From Ophioderma brevispina (taxonomy: Eukaryota; Echinodermata; Ophiuroidea; Amphilepidida; Ophiodermatidae), in contig JAMKCH010012541.1 in assembly GCA_023653785.1 (NCBI GenBank), positions 1-64,000 on the forward strand: DNA of 64,000 nt, in the 5' to 3' direction. The notes under the pieces were generated by a model, which saw only the letters and a program-made list of their open reading frames with translations, searched no databases and was not told the origin of the DNA. Made by a program: the position numbers and the translations under genes. Of the stretch, positions 12,531 to 24,850 are shown one piece after another; within the stretch, counting starts at the first letter, position 1; every line of letters starts with the position of its first letter.

Positions 12531-14780
12531 TTTTTTAACTGAATACACGAGAGGAACTAAGACGCAAAAAAATACAAAAATAACCATTTAGGCCTATTGC
12601 CAATAAGAGCCTCCAGACACAGAGATTTTTGTTATATGCTGTGTGTGCTCGAATTCTTACGGACTAAGCAGTGCCGGCCTGTCAGACTACCATCAGATAC
12701 TCAAGATTTTCTATCATCCAGTTCACTGAACTTAAAATTGAAAGATTGGGAGAACAATTGTGCATGAATGATTTATCAATACTGGGGATCATTATACACA
12801 TTAAGTGCTGTAATGTGGCACAGTTAAAAACTCAGAACACATGCAGACCCCTAAAGTTTTCAGATGTTTTGTTACCCAAAATCTCACTTCATCTTTTTTT
12901 AAGCCTGAAAGTCAGGTATGCCTTTGATTTGTCTTGTTGTGTCCTGCTTGGCCATTATTCAAGGGGCATTTCATGATCCACAGACCTCGACCCCCCCCCC
13001 CCCCATATTTTTTACCCCCCCCCCCCCCCGACTTGCCTCAAAAAAGTTAGATTGTTATATATCATCTGAACTGGTTACCCAAGTAATAATCCCTGTGTAC
13101 ATAATCTTGCATGCAAATTCAGTCACCTCCTTTATTTTGTAATTTTGTCTGTTAAAAGGGACACTTAATAAGCGCGCTATGGACCTTGCAGAAACTGCAA
13201 TTACACAAAACCATACGCTCTGAATCATGCCCCCTGCCCCCCCCCCCCCCCCCCCCACCCCCGACCGAAAGAAAAATGAGGATTTTTTTGGCGAAAAATG
13301 GGCGATTTTTGGTGTCAAAAATACAAAATTTTTGGAAAAAAATCAGCTATTTCGGCCAAACTTACTTGGTTAAAAATTACTCCACTATTGATACTTTTCC
13401 CCCCAGAATTTCAAAACTTTAGTAAAACCCCCGTTTCTCCCCCCCCCCAGAAAAAGAGGTCTGGCGCGCCGCCCTGCTTCCAATTAGTTGAGTTCATGTA
13501 ATGTGTACCTACTGTACCTGATTTAAGATAGGGGTATTAAGAATTGCCCACTAAAAAAAAAAATGTCTAACTAATCCATGGTAGATACAAGGGAACTTGA
13601 TGGTTAGGTCCATTACGGTATAAGTCTTATTACATCTTTGTCCACAATTTGAAATGATCATTTTACTGGATCAAATTCTCAAAGCAGGATTCACACTGAA
13701 TCAAAACTCCCCATGTAAGACGTTTGAACTGTTTGTCAATTACAATTTCATAAAATACCCATCAGGAGGGCTAGAATTTCATTCAGAGCGAGAAACCCGA
13801 GAATCGATTTCTCGCAATGATTCTCGTAAACTAATTTGCGTGAATCATGTTGATTCTCGTAACCTTTAGAAATTAACACAGTAGCGAATTAGATGATTCC
13901 CGCAAAATTCATTTTTGAGAATCAAGACTGATTCTTGCATTCTGCAACGAAATTCTACCCCTGACCATAATAACAGTTTACACTTATTCAGGAAGTGAAA
14001 ATGAATGACAAAGTTATGTACTTTTTCCCATTGAAAATTGTGAAATTTTCCTCAAAATCATGTTATTTGAAGAAAAATTATATGTAAATATTACTGTAAG
14101 ACCACTCAAATCGGAGAGCTTTTTGTCCTCTTTTATTTGATACCAAATATGTGATGATGGGACCTGTAATTTTGAAATTATTTGCAAAAATGTACTTCCG
14201 TGTCCACTTTGGCGTGGAATCGCCCAAAACAGAAGGTGCTGGAATCACAAAATGCACCATTAATGGCAGTATTCAGTATTTTAACTGAAAACTGGTACTG
14301 TTAGAAAATATTTCAAGAACTCCTGCAATGCCAATATGAGCATGATTGATACCAAAAAAAAAAATAGACTACTCCACCTCCTCATCTTCCCCCATCCCCA
14401 CCAGGTCATTTTATACAGAGGTATTTCCTCTTCCAACAGCATGCCCCATTAAATCCCGAAATATTTGAGTTGAAGTTTAGTCATGTGGCAATTCTGGATA
14501 TGACCCTTGTGTTTGAAAGGTGAGAAATATGCCTTGCAGAAATTGAACCACAATTGCTTTGGAATGCAGTTTTGCTATAATGGGGGTTTGTTACCCATAG
14601 CCAGTACAACAAGTGTGAGTACACAAGGTCATGCCAAAATTAAATGCATTGCTGAGGTAGCTCCCAGTTAACAGCTAAAAAACTGCAATTTACATTAACA
14701 CTAATTTCTTACATAATTTAGAGTGAACCTATTGGCTGCAGCAAATTAATAATGAGGAAATGCACAAATGTATCTTTGTA
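12531..14780. other. No gene recognised; C-run rich
   Basis: Long C runs at 12,990-13,029 and 13,237-13,262 and the GATTCTCGC cluster at 13.8 kb. The Pro-rich frames here are translations of the C runs. Confidence 0.55.
13786..13943. repeat. Cluster of GATTCTCGCAAA-like motifs
   Basis: About seven copies of GATTCTCGC/GAGAATC variants in both orientations over 158 bp. Smaller clusters of the same motif are at 7,813-7,885 and 9,345-9,400. Confidence 0.55.
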
Positions 14781-14783
14781 TTA

Positions 14784-14985
14784 AAGGACCATGGTCCCAT
14801 TGCTGATATATGTATAGCCTCATCCCCAGAACCCCAGATTGTACCCAAAGTGGTCAAAATTTTGGTAAAGCTATTGATGTACTATTATAATACCCTGTAA
14901 AATCTTAGGGCTAAAGGATGCTTGGTTTGGATGTTATGAGTGAAAATTTGCTCCATTTGGTCAACCAATATTTACACAGTGCATA
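14784..14985. repeat. Interspersed repeat F, copy 2
   Basis: Same order of blocks as 11.2 kb, with a 5' end TTAAAGGACCATGGTCC. It is followed by an unrelated CpG-rich patch (14,990-15,110). Confidence 0.6.
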
Positions 14986-14989
14986 ACAC

Positions 14990-16300
14990 ACCGCGAATTG
15001 ATATAGAATAGTGCAGGCGCAACTGCAAACAACACTACCGCAGCAGACGCAGTGCGTGATGTACCCGCGGCGCACACTTGTGACAAGAGGCGCGCAAGTA
15101 AAACGGAATAACAAAAGCCAAATAATTTTTGCTTATTAGGTGATGAACAAAGTATATAGGGTGATGATAATAATGCACCTTTAAGTTCAACGGGTTGAGC
15201 TGTAGGCATGCCCGATGATGATCTCATGAAGTATGCCTATTACTATTTGATCAGAACAAACAGTCCAGCAAGTCCAAACAGGCATTTGTCTTGATCTTGC
15301 TTCACACTTCAGGCCTAAATGTAGCAGAACTGGTGCAGGATACATTTTCCCCATTTTCAGTACATGTAGGCCTACATCATTACAAAAATAAAAATGTTAG
15401 AAGGTCAGAAGTGTGACTAATACCAATGTATTTTTAGTTAGGTCATAACCCTTAACTGGAGCATATCATATCCGATATTACCTTGGGGAAATATTAACTT
15501 TCCATATTTAACTTGCATGCACATGTATGCGAGTATGTGATAGGTGCAATGTACCCTGGTACATTGCATAATTGTGATGATGATGTTAATAATGTGCATT
15601 TACTGAACTGCAGGCCTGGACTGCATGATCCAAAATGTGCTCCAATCTTAAAGACTCTTTAGATTTTCAAACATTATTGTTTTAGAGACCTAGGCCTACA
15701 TTTAGGCTATTTATGGAAGACGCAGTGGCACAGAACAGTGTTTGTGAATGGAAGTTACATGCACCTTCATGTAGCACTAGCCAGTATGCAAGTACCTGAG
15801 AATAACTGAGATCTCATAAATTGGGATGATCATGTAGTGTCAAGCACTGCCACTTGACTCCATGATTTTGACCCAAAAAGTACCAGACAGGTCATGAGCT
15901 TTAAAATATGTACACAACAGTGACTTTGATCTCATTTTGTCACTCATTGCAAAGATAGCATTTGTGTTCAATGACTTTCAATAAGCAGACCTTTGCCAAT
16001 GGTGTGGGGGGGGGGGGCAGGGGTTCTGATCAGGCACCCCTTCACAAAAACTTGATATAGTGTAGGCTTGGCTGTCTCATGGTATTCCTGCCTATATCAC
16101 CAGAGTATATAGGATTAGGACCCAGATGGATTTGATTTCACTTGTATTTTTAAATGGGATGATTTAGTTCTCTTTTCTGTCTGTGCTTGCTTGGGTTTTG
16201 AAAAGGAAGTGATTTCATCATCAATTGGCTGTGACCATGCCCTACACAGAAATATTTACACATATTTCATAGCACTGTTCAAACCTTTGATGATATGCTG
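14990..16300. other. No gene recognised
   Basis: Begins with a CpG-rich 120-bp patch that resembles, partly in reverse, another at 17,100-17,230; otherwise featureless. Confidence 0.5.
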
Positions 16301-16301
16301 A

Positions 16302-16675
16302 CAGTGGCAGCACCAAAAGGGGGTGGGCTCATAATAATCTTGTCCCAGGGGCGGGGGCTGGCAGGGGGCGGCGGCCCTCCTGAGATTTTCAAAATTTAAG
16401 AAAAACAGGGGGTTTTGCGCAAAAATTAGGGTTTTTTAACCAAATTGAGTTCATTTAATTTGTACTGTTTCGCCCCCCATGATGTTTTGCCCCTCCTATG
16501 ATTTTTCCTTGGCGCCGCCCCTGTCTTGTCCCCTTCCCAGAAAGAAAAAAAAATACCAACAGTTTCAAATATTGTTGAATTTTGTGCTTATAATTTCATT
16601 CTTTTACCCCCTCAGAAATTCACTTTGCTACCCCTGCTTCCCCCAAGCTAGGTAAAAGGTCTGGTGCTGCCACTG
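16302..16675. mobile_element. hAT-like MITE hosting the inner element
   Basis: Ends CAGTGGCAGCACCA and TGGTGCTGCCACTG are near-perfect inverted repeats. Without the inner insert and one TCTTGTCC copy the element is about 188 bp. Its own 8-bp target duplication is not visible (TATGCTGA versus TGGGTTGG), so it is probably older. Confidence 0.65.
16346..16523. mobile_element. hAT-like MITE with perfect 8-bp target duplication
   Basis: A 178-bp element with ends CAGGGGCGG and CCGCCCCTG, flanked on both sides by TCTTGTCC (16,338-16,345 and 16,524-16,531). An 8-bp duplication with CAG/CTG ends is the mark of hAT transposition. It is inserted within another MITE (16,302-16,675). The same family appears inverted at 43,999-44,167. 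Confidence 0.8.
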
Positions 16676-16679
16676 TGGG

Positions 16680-18770
16680 TTGGGATCAAAAGGCCAATCC
16701 AAAGCAAGTAGTACATCCCTTCCCCAGTGGGAATAGAAAGCATTCACCCTGACCTTAGTTTTGAGGAAGTGAGTTATTTAAATACAAGTAGAAAATGTAC
16801 AGCAGCCAATTTCAAGCAGCATGTAGGCAAAATGTGTAACAATGAGAACTAGTACCATCTTACTATAATTCATGAATTCCATGCATGTATTCCATGTATG
16901 TATATAATGTTTGTCCCTTGATCACACCTTCATTTTTTCGCCAAAATTCGATAAATTTTCACCACGTATAGGTCTACATAGTGGAAGTGTCCTAACGGAG
17001 AGTTTTTCTCAAAATTGATATAAACGTTACCAAGGAAAAATTATTAAAAACAACAGAAAATGGTCAAATCCATCACTGACGCAACATAGTGGCAACGCAA
17101 TTTTTTAGTTAACGGATAGTAGTACGGTGTAGTAACAGCGCGTGGACTGCGTGCTGCGACAGCGTACATGAGGCGCGTTGCAACGGGTGTATGTGCGCAT
17201 AGTTTGTTGCGGCACCCGCGGAAAACAATACAGTAGTTTACTTTGGTTGTCGCTGCATGGTCCCTACATGGCTGCCAGGAAAAAGCTGCACGGGAGAGTT
17301 CAATGAGATTAAAAAATATGGACAATGTAGTAAATTTAGTATATTCTTCAACGTTCCTTGCTCGACAGATAATTGAGGACACAGGGACGTTGTCGTGAGG
17401 GAGGGGACGTGTAATGTAGGCCTACTACAGGACAAAAAATAAATCGGTGATTCGCTGCCGGGTGGACCAGAAATTTTTTTGGAGTCGCAAACGATAATCT
17501 GATGAAGCAAGGATGGGGGATTCAAGGTCAATCTACATCAACTTATTCCAATCACATAGTTTTTTATTGTTAGAGGCTCGTCTGCTGTAATGCATGCAAA
17601 CATGCCCCTCCAATAAACCACAGTTCCCTTTCAAAAATGTACGGCGAGGAAACAAGTCGCTGCGCTGGCTATAACGCCTATTCTCTAAATATATCTTTTA
17701 ACACCCTCTGGCGGGCAAACGACACGTCCCCCCCCCTTGGCTACGCCCCTTCTATCTAATTAAGAATCGGCAATTTGCAATCGTGCCGCCATGGCCTGTG
17801 ATGCTTTAGAAAGATGAACGGTAACTGACAGGAACTACACCGCGCTTGATCCCTCTAGATTAATTTCTTGATCCGGGCCCTTCCATTTTTTGATACAATA
17901 CGTACCAGCTGAAACGACAACTACGGTTATGGTAGAACTACAATGGAGTTTGAGGAGTTATTAGAAAAAATAGAATACGGAGTGCTGGAACACAGGGTAG
18001 CAGTGGATTAGAATAACGGGGGGGGGGGGGATAAAACCTTGAGATTTTTTGGTTGCGAGTGCAAATTTACGAAGGTAAATTCTACTAGAACTACGGAAAG
18101 ACGGGGGTTGATATCCTTCGGGATCGGCTTCTGTTTCAGTGATCTTTTCTATTTCAGTGATCGCTTTCCATTCATTGATCGCCTCCCATTCACTCAACTA
18201 GCGGAGCCCGCGCAAAGCGCGGGCCTCCCGCTATCTCAAGTAAAAGTAAGCTAAAAAGCAATGCATTAATTTTAGCTTAAACAACCGCCTCATTTGCTTG
18301 AAGAACGATGAACATTCCCTAAAGATGGGAATCAGATGATTACATTGGTTATTGACTACTTATGGACGCAGTAGTGTTTTGAGTAGTTTTGATTTTTGTG
18401 CTTCATGTTAGGAGTCTCCAAGTTTCATGTTGACCATGCCCCAGAACCCTTCAGTTAACCAGTAACTGATCTGATTACCTAACTGAAAAGTGAATGTATC
18501 ATCAGTATACCAGCATCAACCCTGAAATCACCCTGCATATAAAGATAAAAAGAAATGCTGAAGGACGGGAAAAAAGGTGAGGAGCAAAAGACTAAGGTGA
18601 AAGAGGGTAAAAAAGAAATGGAAAGGGGGGAGAGAGAAAAACATCTGTTCTGCATCGGTGATCAGTGTCATTGTAAACATTTCCTCCACCAGCTAGTAAA
18701 AACATCTCTAGACTAACCTTTACACTCCATGAGCGCCTGTGGAAGGCCTACATGTAACCCTCCCAGGGCC
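16680..18770. other. No gene recognised
   Basis: Holds the CpG-rich patch at 17.1 kb and the GC hairpin at 18.2 kb, preceded by AGTGATCG/TTCATTGATCGCC short repeats. Confidence 0.5.
18206..18224. other. Perfect GC hairpin
   Basis: GCCCGCGC and GCGCGGGC, 8 bp each, separated by AAA, with a partial outer stem (AGCGG...CCGCT). It has no T tract after it, and this is eukaryotic DNA, so it is not called a terminator. Confidence 0.6.
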
Positions 18771-18774
18771 TTAC

Positions 18775-19010
18775 ACAGTTTTTTGGGGTGTTAGCCAAAA
18801 AGTGACCTTTTTTTTTTTTGGAAAAGTGGACCTAATCGTCCCTAAAATTGTCCATTTTTTTTACTTTTTGAACATCTCACATCAAAAAGTGGATTTTCTT
18901 GTCAAATTCCCTCTAAATTATGAACCTTTTTAAATCAAACAAATAGCTCAAAAATCACCAAAAGGTGGACCTTTTTGTGGAAATAGGGTTTGACCCCCCC
19001 CTTGCATACC
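18775..19010. repeat. Interspersed repeat E, copy 1
   Basis: Shared blocks with 21,270-21,480: GGAAAAGT-GA, TTTTTGAACATCTCA, AAAAGTGGA...GTC, TAAATTATG and AAAAATCA...AAGTGGACC, then GGG or CCC runs. Unclassified. Confidence 0.55.
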
Positions 19011-21265
19011 GTCTTGCTACCTGGCTGACTGTTAGAAAGGTAGTTTTGCGTTGTGCATTTTTGAGCCAATAGAATGTAAAGAAAGGTTTTATGGGCTGTA
19101 AGAGGGATGAACTTGGAGCTGACATATGTTGATGCTGCATTTTAATGGTTATGGGAATGGATATCCCACTTTGTTATGGGTTGCATGTATGTTAAAGGTT
19201 GACCCTCCCTCGGGTCCACGGGGATGAAAACTAAGCGGACTGAAATTTACACTAGACTCTACAACCCATATCCGTTGACCCTCCCTATTTGTAGGGAAAA
19301 CGTCTCCAATCTCCCCCGAGATCCGTGGAAGTCTTCCGCCACACATGAGTCAAAACACATGGTTCTGTATCTCGCACTGTCCCGACTGCCGTATGTGGTA
19401 AGATACACTTACCAGACCAATCAGTGCGACGGCTTATTTTTTTTTGCGCTGGATTTAAAACGGGCCCTGGGAAACTGAGCGGCTGTTAATGTTTCGCCGC
19501 GCCATTGTTGTTTGGAGGCTCAAGGAGGTGTTCGCCTCTCAAGTCCCTATTTTTTGGTTTTTAATGTTTTATTTGACTTTATGATGATTGCTTTTTAAAA
19601 ATTGCACAACTCTATCAAAGATAGTAGGGTTATGCATCTTATTATTATCAGTCAAATATCCGGATTTATTGCGCATATTACTATACGGGACAAATCATTT
19701 TTATTTTGATAGTTGTCACTTACTATTGATAAAGTCGCCATTTATTTATCTTTGCCTTTCAATAACCTGCGCCTCAGGCATCTTAAATGAACTTGATGAG
19801 ACATATTATCATTGCTCGTATCGCAACCTTAGAGATCTAACTACTAAAACAGATCGGTCTGTCCCCTGGCTGTCCCGGCTATGCATTTCTTAGACCTTTG
19901 AACATATGGCCTCATAGGGTGGGGGGGGGGGAGAGGGAGGCACCCATATAAATGGATAGGGGTGTTAGGTTCGTGCTTTTTCCCAGCCCAGGGCATTCGG
20001 TGACAGAAAAAAGATAGGGGCCTTTGGGTGAGATATACGCCAAAATAGCCAAAATAATAGTTTTCCAGTGACAAATATGAAAATTTTTCCCAAAATGGGG
20101 GGTATCTGGGTGTTGTGATTTTTGCAAAAATTTTCTAAAAAATAGAGGTCTTTATGTGTTTTTTTCCCCAAAAATAGGGTGTCGGTGAGGGTGACAGTGG
20201 TAAAATTTCACACAAAATATTTGGGAATCTTGGGTTGAAATTAAAAAAATAGGGTGTTTGTGTGACAACGATAACATGAAAAGGTGGGTCTAAAACCCTT
20301 GCATACGCGGCGTCCATAAAACGGGAGTGTAGGGGGGGGGGGGGGGGCATAATGGGTCTACTTTTTTTTTTTTTTAATTTTTTAGTTGTTTAATTTAAAG
20401 CTATGAAGGTAGGGGGAGCGGAGGGAGAACAGTCTGACGTTTGTTATAGGGTTTTAGAGTGACCCAAAAAAAGTCAAAGGTTCATTGAGAGGTCAATGTA
20501 CGTAGAACTACTGACCTGGCACAGAACAGTCTGTGGTCAAAGGTCAACACATAGGTCAAAGGTAACATGTGGAGATGCACTAGTGTACCTATTTCGGTTA
20601 AAAAGTTACCCTTAGAAATGGCCCTAACACCCGGGAGGGGAGGGGGAGGAATCCCACTCGAGGCGAGGCTGTTACCAGGCGGCAGCGGGCGACAAGCATC
20701 AATCCTGCTATCACAAGAGCACTAGGAAAGGATGGTTGGAAGGATGTTAGAAAAGGGAAGTAGGTCCAACACAGATTATTGGGGTCGGGACTTTGAAACA
20801 GTGTTAACCTTTTGGGAAAGAAATCCGTGACAAGATTTTGCCGTTTAAATTCGATCTAACCCGCGGGTACTTTTTTGAAACTCATGATACCAACCAATGT
20901 ACAAATTTTTCCGTATTTTCTCCAAATCTGTAAACCTTTAATCGAAAAATCAGGAAATTGGACAGTCTTCGTCTTCCCCTTTTTGTGCGATCGTGGCGAA
21001 TACACCAAATAGCTTCCGCTTTCTCGCGCCTGGGCCTAGGGGAAGGAGAAGGAAAAAAAATTATTAAAAAGAAAAAGAAAGAAAAATAGATGTAAGAAAA
21101 TAAGAGCTCTGAGGACGACGAATCTCTGTACTCTAGGATAATAGTGTTCAAAAGTTTCAGGAGAACAAATCTATTGTCCTCACATTCTTGCATTTTGAAG
21201 AGTATGTTAACGTAATGTTTTGATAGGGAAGAATTTCCCGCATGCACATTTTCAATGAACATTGG
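19011..21265. other. No gene recognised; low-complexity rich
   Basis: Repeated AAAATAGGGTGT-like phrases (20,080-20,260), a G run at 20,331, and a short stretch (20,470-20,575) with AGGTCAAAGGT motifs related to the 12.1-kb repeat. Confidence 0.5.
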
Positions 21266-21269
21266 TTTT

Positions 21270-21480
21270 TTTGGGGGGGTGCAGGGGCTTAGGGAAAAAG
21301 TAGGACTATGTTGGGAAAAGTTGATCTAAAAATGCTCAGTTTTACGTTGTGTGAACATCTCATCACCCAAAAGTGGAGTACGTTTCTAGTCAGATTTCTA
21401 TAAATTATGTTGATCTTTTATTTTTTCAAAAAAATCAGCAGAAAGTGGACCCATCCTTGCGTAGGGCCTGTGGTTTGGGT
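21270..21480. repeat. Interspersed repeat E, copy 2
   Basis: Diverged second copy of the repeat at 18.8 kb, in the same orientation. Confidence 0.55.
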
Positions 21481-23060
21481 ACGGAGGGACAGGGCTTTCT
21501 CGTTGGGTCAGATGCCTCCCCTCACAAACAGGTTGAGGCACTTGATTATCTGATTAGAGTAATAAATTATTTCATCACTTTTTTAACAAGCAGCCTATTC
21601 GCTGCAGATGATTGGGAATAATTTCGTTATTTGGGATTATTGAGTCCAAGTTTTGTATTTTAAAATAGTAAAATAGATAGAAATCACAAAATAAAAGCAA
21701 AGTATAGAACCATTTCATGTTCGCATAAAAGTGATAGGGAAGGAAAGAAAAATGCATGCGAAATCAAAGAAAAATCGGGTCATATGTGATTGACCTTACT
21801 TTTTAGGAAAATTACAAGTATGATAATTTACTAGTGGACATTTGAAAATTACAATTTTTATATTAACTCTTCACAGGATGATTTAAGGTTCGTCAGTTGG
21901 ATGGACAAGCTAGCTGAACACTTGAAATTTGAATGAATGGGAGGAAGATTTCGGTCAGACAGCTATGATAGCGCTGGGAAATATTCATGTTTTCTGGAAG
22001 AGTATGGACACCATGGGCCCTTGGTAATAAAATAAATGGACGAGTTGTGATAGTGGCACCTGCAGTATGCATGAGTAGGCCATATTTATTTCAGAATGAT
22101 CAGCCCATCCTCAATAAGGAAAAATACTACAACAAACCAACCAGTGGCGTAACCAGACATTTGCAAATGAGGGGGGGGGGGCCTCCGGAAGAGAAGCGCC
22201 AAGGCTTTTTGAGGGGGAAAAGGAAAATTTGGGTCCTCTCATAGACACTGTTACAAAAAGTCAGTTCATTTTGGGGGGGCTGAAGGGGGGCAAGGGTTCT
22301 GTTTAAGGGGGGGGATTTTATTTAAAAAACCAACAAAACAACAAAAAACGAGGAGGAAAGAAATCACAAGTACAATTTATGAAGTTCTTAGCTTACTCAT
22401 TACCAGTCTTTTATTTTATGCTATTTGTTTATTTTCCATACTGGTAACTCTGATAAAGGAGCTGCGGTCGGCGTAATCAATAACTGATACCTATGTCGCG
22501 TGCCATTGTTTACCACCTGTTGTGTTCGTATCTGTGGTCACCGGATTAGCATTCAAAAATAACCGTGATGTGTGCAAGGTAATGCAGTCACGTTACTTGT
22601 TAATCAATACTGCTGGAGACAGTTTCCCTACAAATTCGTACAGTCTCGGCGGGCTACTCCCTACATAGGAGCCATGTGCAATTTGGACAAGTTTGGTTGG
22701 CCAGGCTGTCCCGGGGGTTGTGGTAAGCTGAAAAGTCATCTAGTTTTTAGTTCAAGCCCCGAGTCTAGCAGTATCTTAACCAAGTAAGCTCTTAAACCTG
22801 TTGAACACTAGGATCAGAGCGATGGATGGGGTACAGTCTAGTTAAAGGTATATGGGGATGATTTCCACTATGTGGGACATCAGTGAGTATTGTTGGATTC
22901 GTGAACGGATCGTTCCACGAAATCCTACAAACGGGTCGGGCTGCGGGATGGTAGACACATTTCTGCTGGGAGACACATTTTCGCTAGTTAAGTCAATCCG
23001 CCTTCAGGCGCGATGTTGGCTCAGCGAGCCAAAACTTCAGTTGAAACCCAGGGAAAACTC
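21481..23060. other. No gene recognised
   Basis: A lone MITE end CAGTGGCGTAACCAG at 22,143 is followed by G runs. No right end found. Confidence 0.5.
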
Positions 23061-23061
23061 A

Positions 23062-23177
23062 TGTCACCTTTGTGACCCATATCACCTTGGTGACCTTGTG
23101 TCACCTTTGTGACCCCACGTGACATTGGTGACCTAATGTCATCTTGGTGAATCATGTCACCTTGTGGCCCTCATGTC
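23062..23177. repeat. Tandem palindromic GTCACCTTGGTGAC units
   Basis: About six units of 18-20 bp, each near-palindromic (TCACCTTTGTGACC, TCACCTTGGTGACC, and so on). They directly precede the AGGTCA-bearing repeat at 23.4 kb and may be its tandem extension. Confidence 0.6.
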
Positions 23178-23367
23178 ACCTTGACCCCATTCACAAAACG
23201 CGACGGGCAGATGACCGCGACGCGCACAATAATTTTTTTGTGGGCCGCGCCAGCTAGAGCTGAAGGACCACTTAGAAATCCGTTGTGCGTGTGTATGTGG
23301 GAATGTGTGTGTGGATGTGTGTGTGGATGTATGTGTTGTGTCCAAATTGTTAAGTTTTTCTTTTTAA

Positions 23368-23645
23368 ATTGACCTCAATGAAAAGTTTACGTCAATTGGA
23401 ACCAAACTTCTGCACTAGGTGCACATGATCCTTTAATATGTTGATTGAGACAAAGGTCATGTTGAAAGGTCAAAGGTCATGTGAGGTCAAGTTGAAAAAT
23501 GGGCTTCTTTAAAAATGTAAAAATGATCTAAATTGAAAAACTTGAAGTTCAATGGAACCAAACTGTGTCATAGGTGCAACCATGCCGAGCCCTCTATGTG
23601 ATGAGATCAAAGGTCACGTGCCAGGGTCAAGGTCACGTGGCGGCC
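23368..23645. repeat. Interspersed repeat with AGGTCA direct repeats, copy 3 (partial)
   Basis: Matches the interior units of the 12.1-kb and 42.7-kb repeats (TTGACCTCAATGAAAAG, GGAACCAAACT, GATGAGATCAAAGGTCACGTGCC). A perfect AGGTCAAAGGTCA is at 23,467-23,479. Clear terminal repeats are not seen. Confidence 0.6.
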
Positions 23646-23649
23646 CACA

Positions 23650-24579
23650 GCTTATATTCTTGAATATAGCCGAGTTGCGCGAAAGTCCGAGAACCGCGAA
23701 AATTCTAGTTTTACTTGCATTTTTATTTCAAATACCAAATTGGTCCTTAGTGATAGATCATTCATTTGACAACAAAAAATAACCCATTGGAGAAAAATTA
23801 TATCCCTAGACAACAAGCAGCAGCTATTATAAAATCACCCAAAAATCACCCATTTTTTTTTAAAGGGCTGCCCTTGGGTCAAGGAAGTGTTAATCATAGC
23901 TCCCATATGGGTCCAGGGCAGTGTTAAAGGCATATATATATATCAAAATACAAAAAATACAATTAGCAGTGTAAATATGCATAAAGCCAGCTATCAATTT
24001 CATCACACATTTTAATCATAGTTCTCATGGGTCCAGGGCAGTGTTAAAGGTATATTCATTAATTTATCATTTACCAAATACATGAAATACCAGACTATTC
24101 CATCATTACAAAATTAAAGGACCATTCTTTAATTCATTGTATCAGTTACCAATTAGTCATTCCCTTCAGGGTCCGCATCCCAAAACGGGCTGCAAAGTAC
24201 CTCCAGTCACAACCCACCAAACCACAGGTGCCACGAATCCACACGGGCGGTGACCGCTCTTGTTTCATGAGAAATCCCAAATGGGTCTTATTTTCATGAG
24301 AAATCCTTAGACATGGTTCCCATTTTCTCGAAAACTGCCTCAAAACATTGTTAAAAGTCAAAATTTTGTTTGAAAAATGGGTATATATTTGAAGCAAAAT
24401 CCTAAGAAATGGGTACCTTTTTCTACCAAATGACCCATAGAAATGGGTATAGGGTTACGATTCCTCAATGTCAGCCGCATGTCCTCGACCAAACCAAATC
24501 TGGGTTTGCCAATTAGCCAATTGATCAGAAATGCTGCACATGAAAGGAAAACATGAAATGATTATAGAAATTATCTTAT
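23650..24579. other. No gene; short direct repeat
   Basis: AATCATAG(C/T)TC-CATGGGTCCAGGGCAGTGTTAAAGG-type phrase occurs twice (23,891 and 24,014), about 120 bp apart. AAATGGGTA phrases recur at 24,260-24,450. Confidence 0.5.
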
Positions 24580-24850
24580 AATATAATTAGTGTCATCTGT
24601 GAACTCTTTAGCAGATGAAACTGAATCTGGTATACTGTTCACATGCATACAGCAAAATAACAACAGACCCAATATTGAGCCTTGTGGAACCCCGCTATTA
24701 ACTCTCTTCCATGATAATACACCATTTCTTTACACAACTAATCATCTCCTATGACTTAAGAAACTCTCAATCCATGAAAGAGCGTAGCCACCAATATCCA
24801 GATGATGCAGCTTGTACATCTGAGACTGATGCTTAGAGAGCACCGTGCGT
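24580..24850 (-). pseudogene. LINE reverse transcriptase fragment
   Basis: Read on the minus strand, about 270 bases give RT landmarks in order: YKLHHLDIGGYALSWIESFL (near 24,820-24,760), a gap with a stop, VNSGVPQGSILG (24,703-24,668), then LLLFCCMHVNSIPDSVSS and FTDDT (to 24,591). SGVPQGSILG and FADDT are palm motifs of many LINE RTs; here the catalytic box is FTDDT. The spacing of about 24 residues between the two motifs is somewhat short. Stops interrupt the upstream part. It is unrelated in strand and position to the LINE at 54-60 kb. Neighbouring bases show no other RT blocks, so this is a truncated fragment. Confidence 0.7.

Noticed and set aside
20882..21262. 126-codon minus-strand frame
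   Set aside because: Low-complexity composition with Phe/Tyr/Arg/Lys runs, no recognised motif and no splice context.
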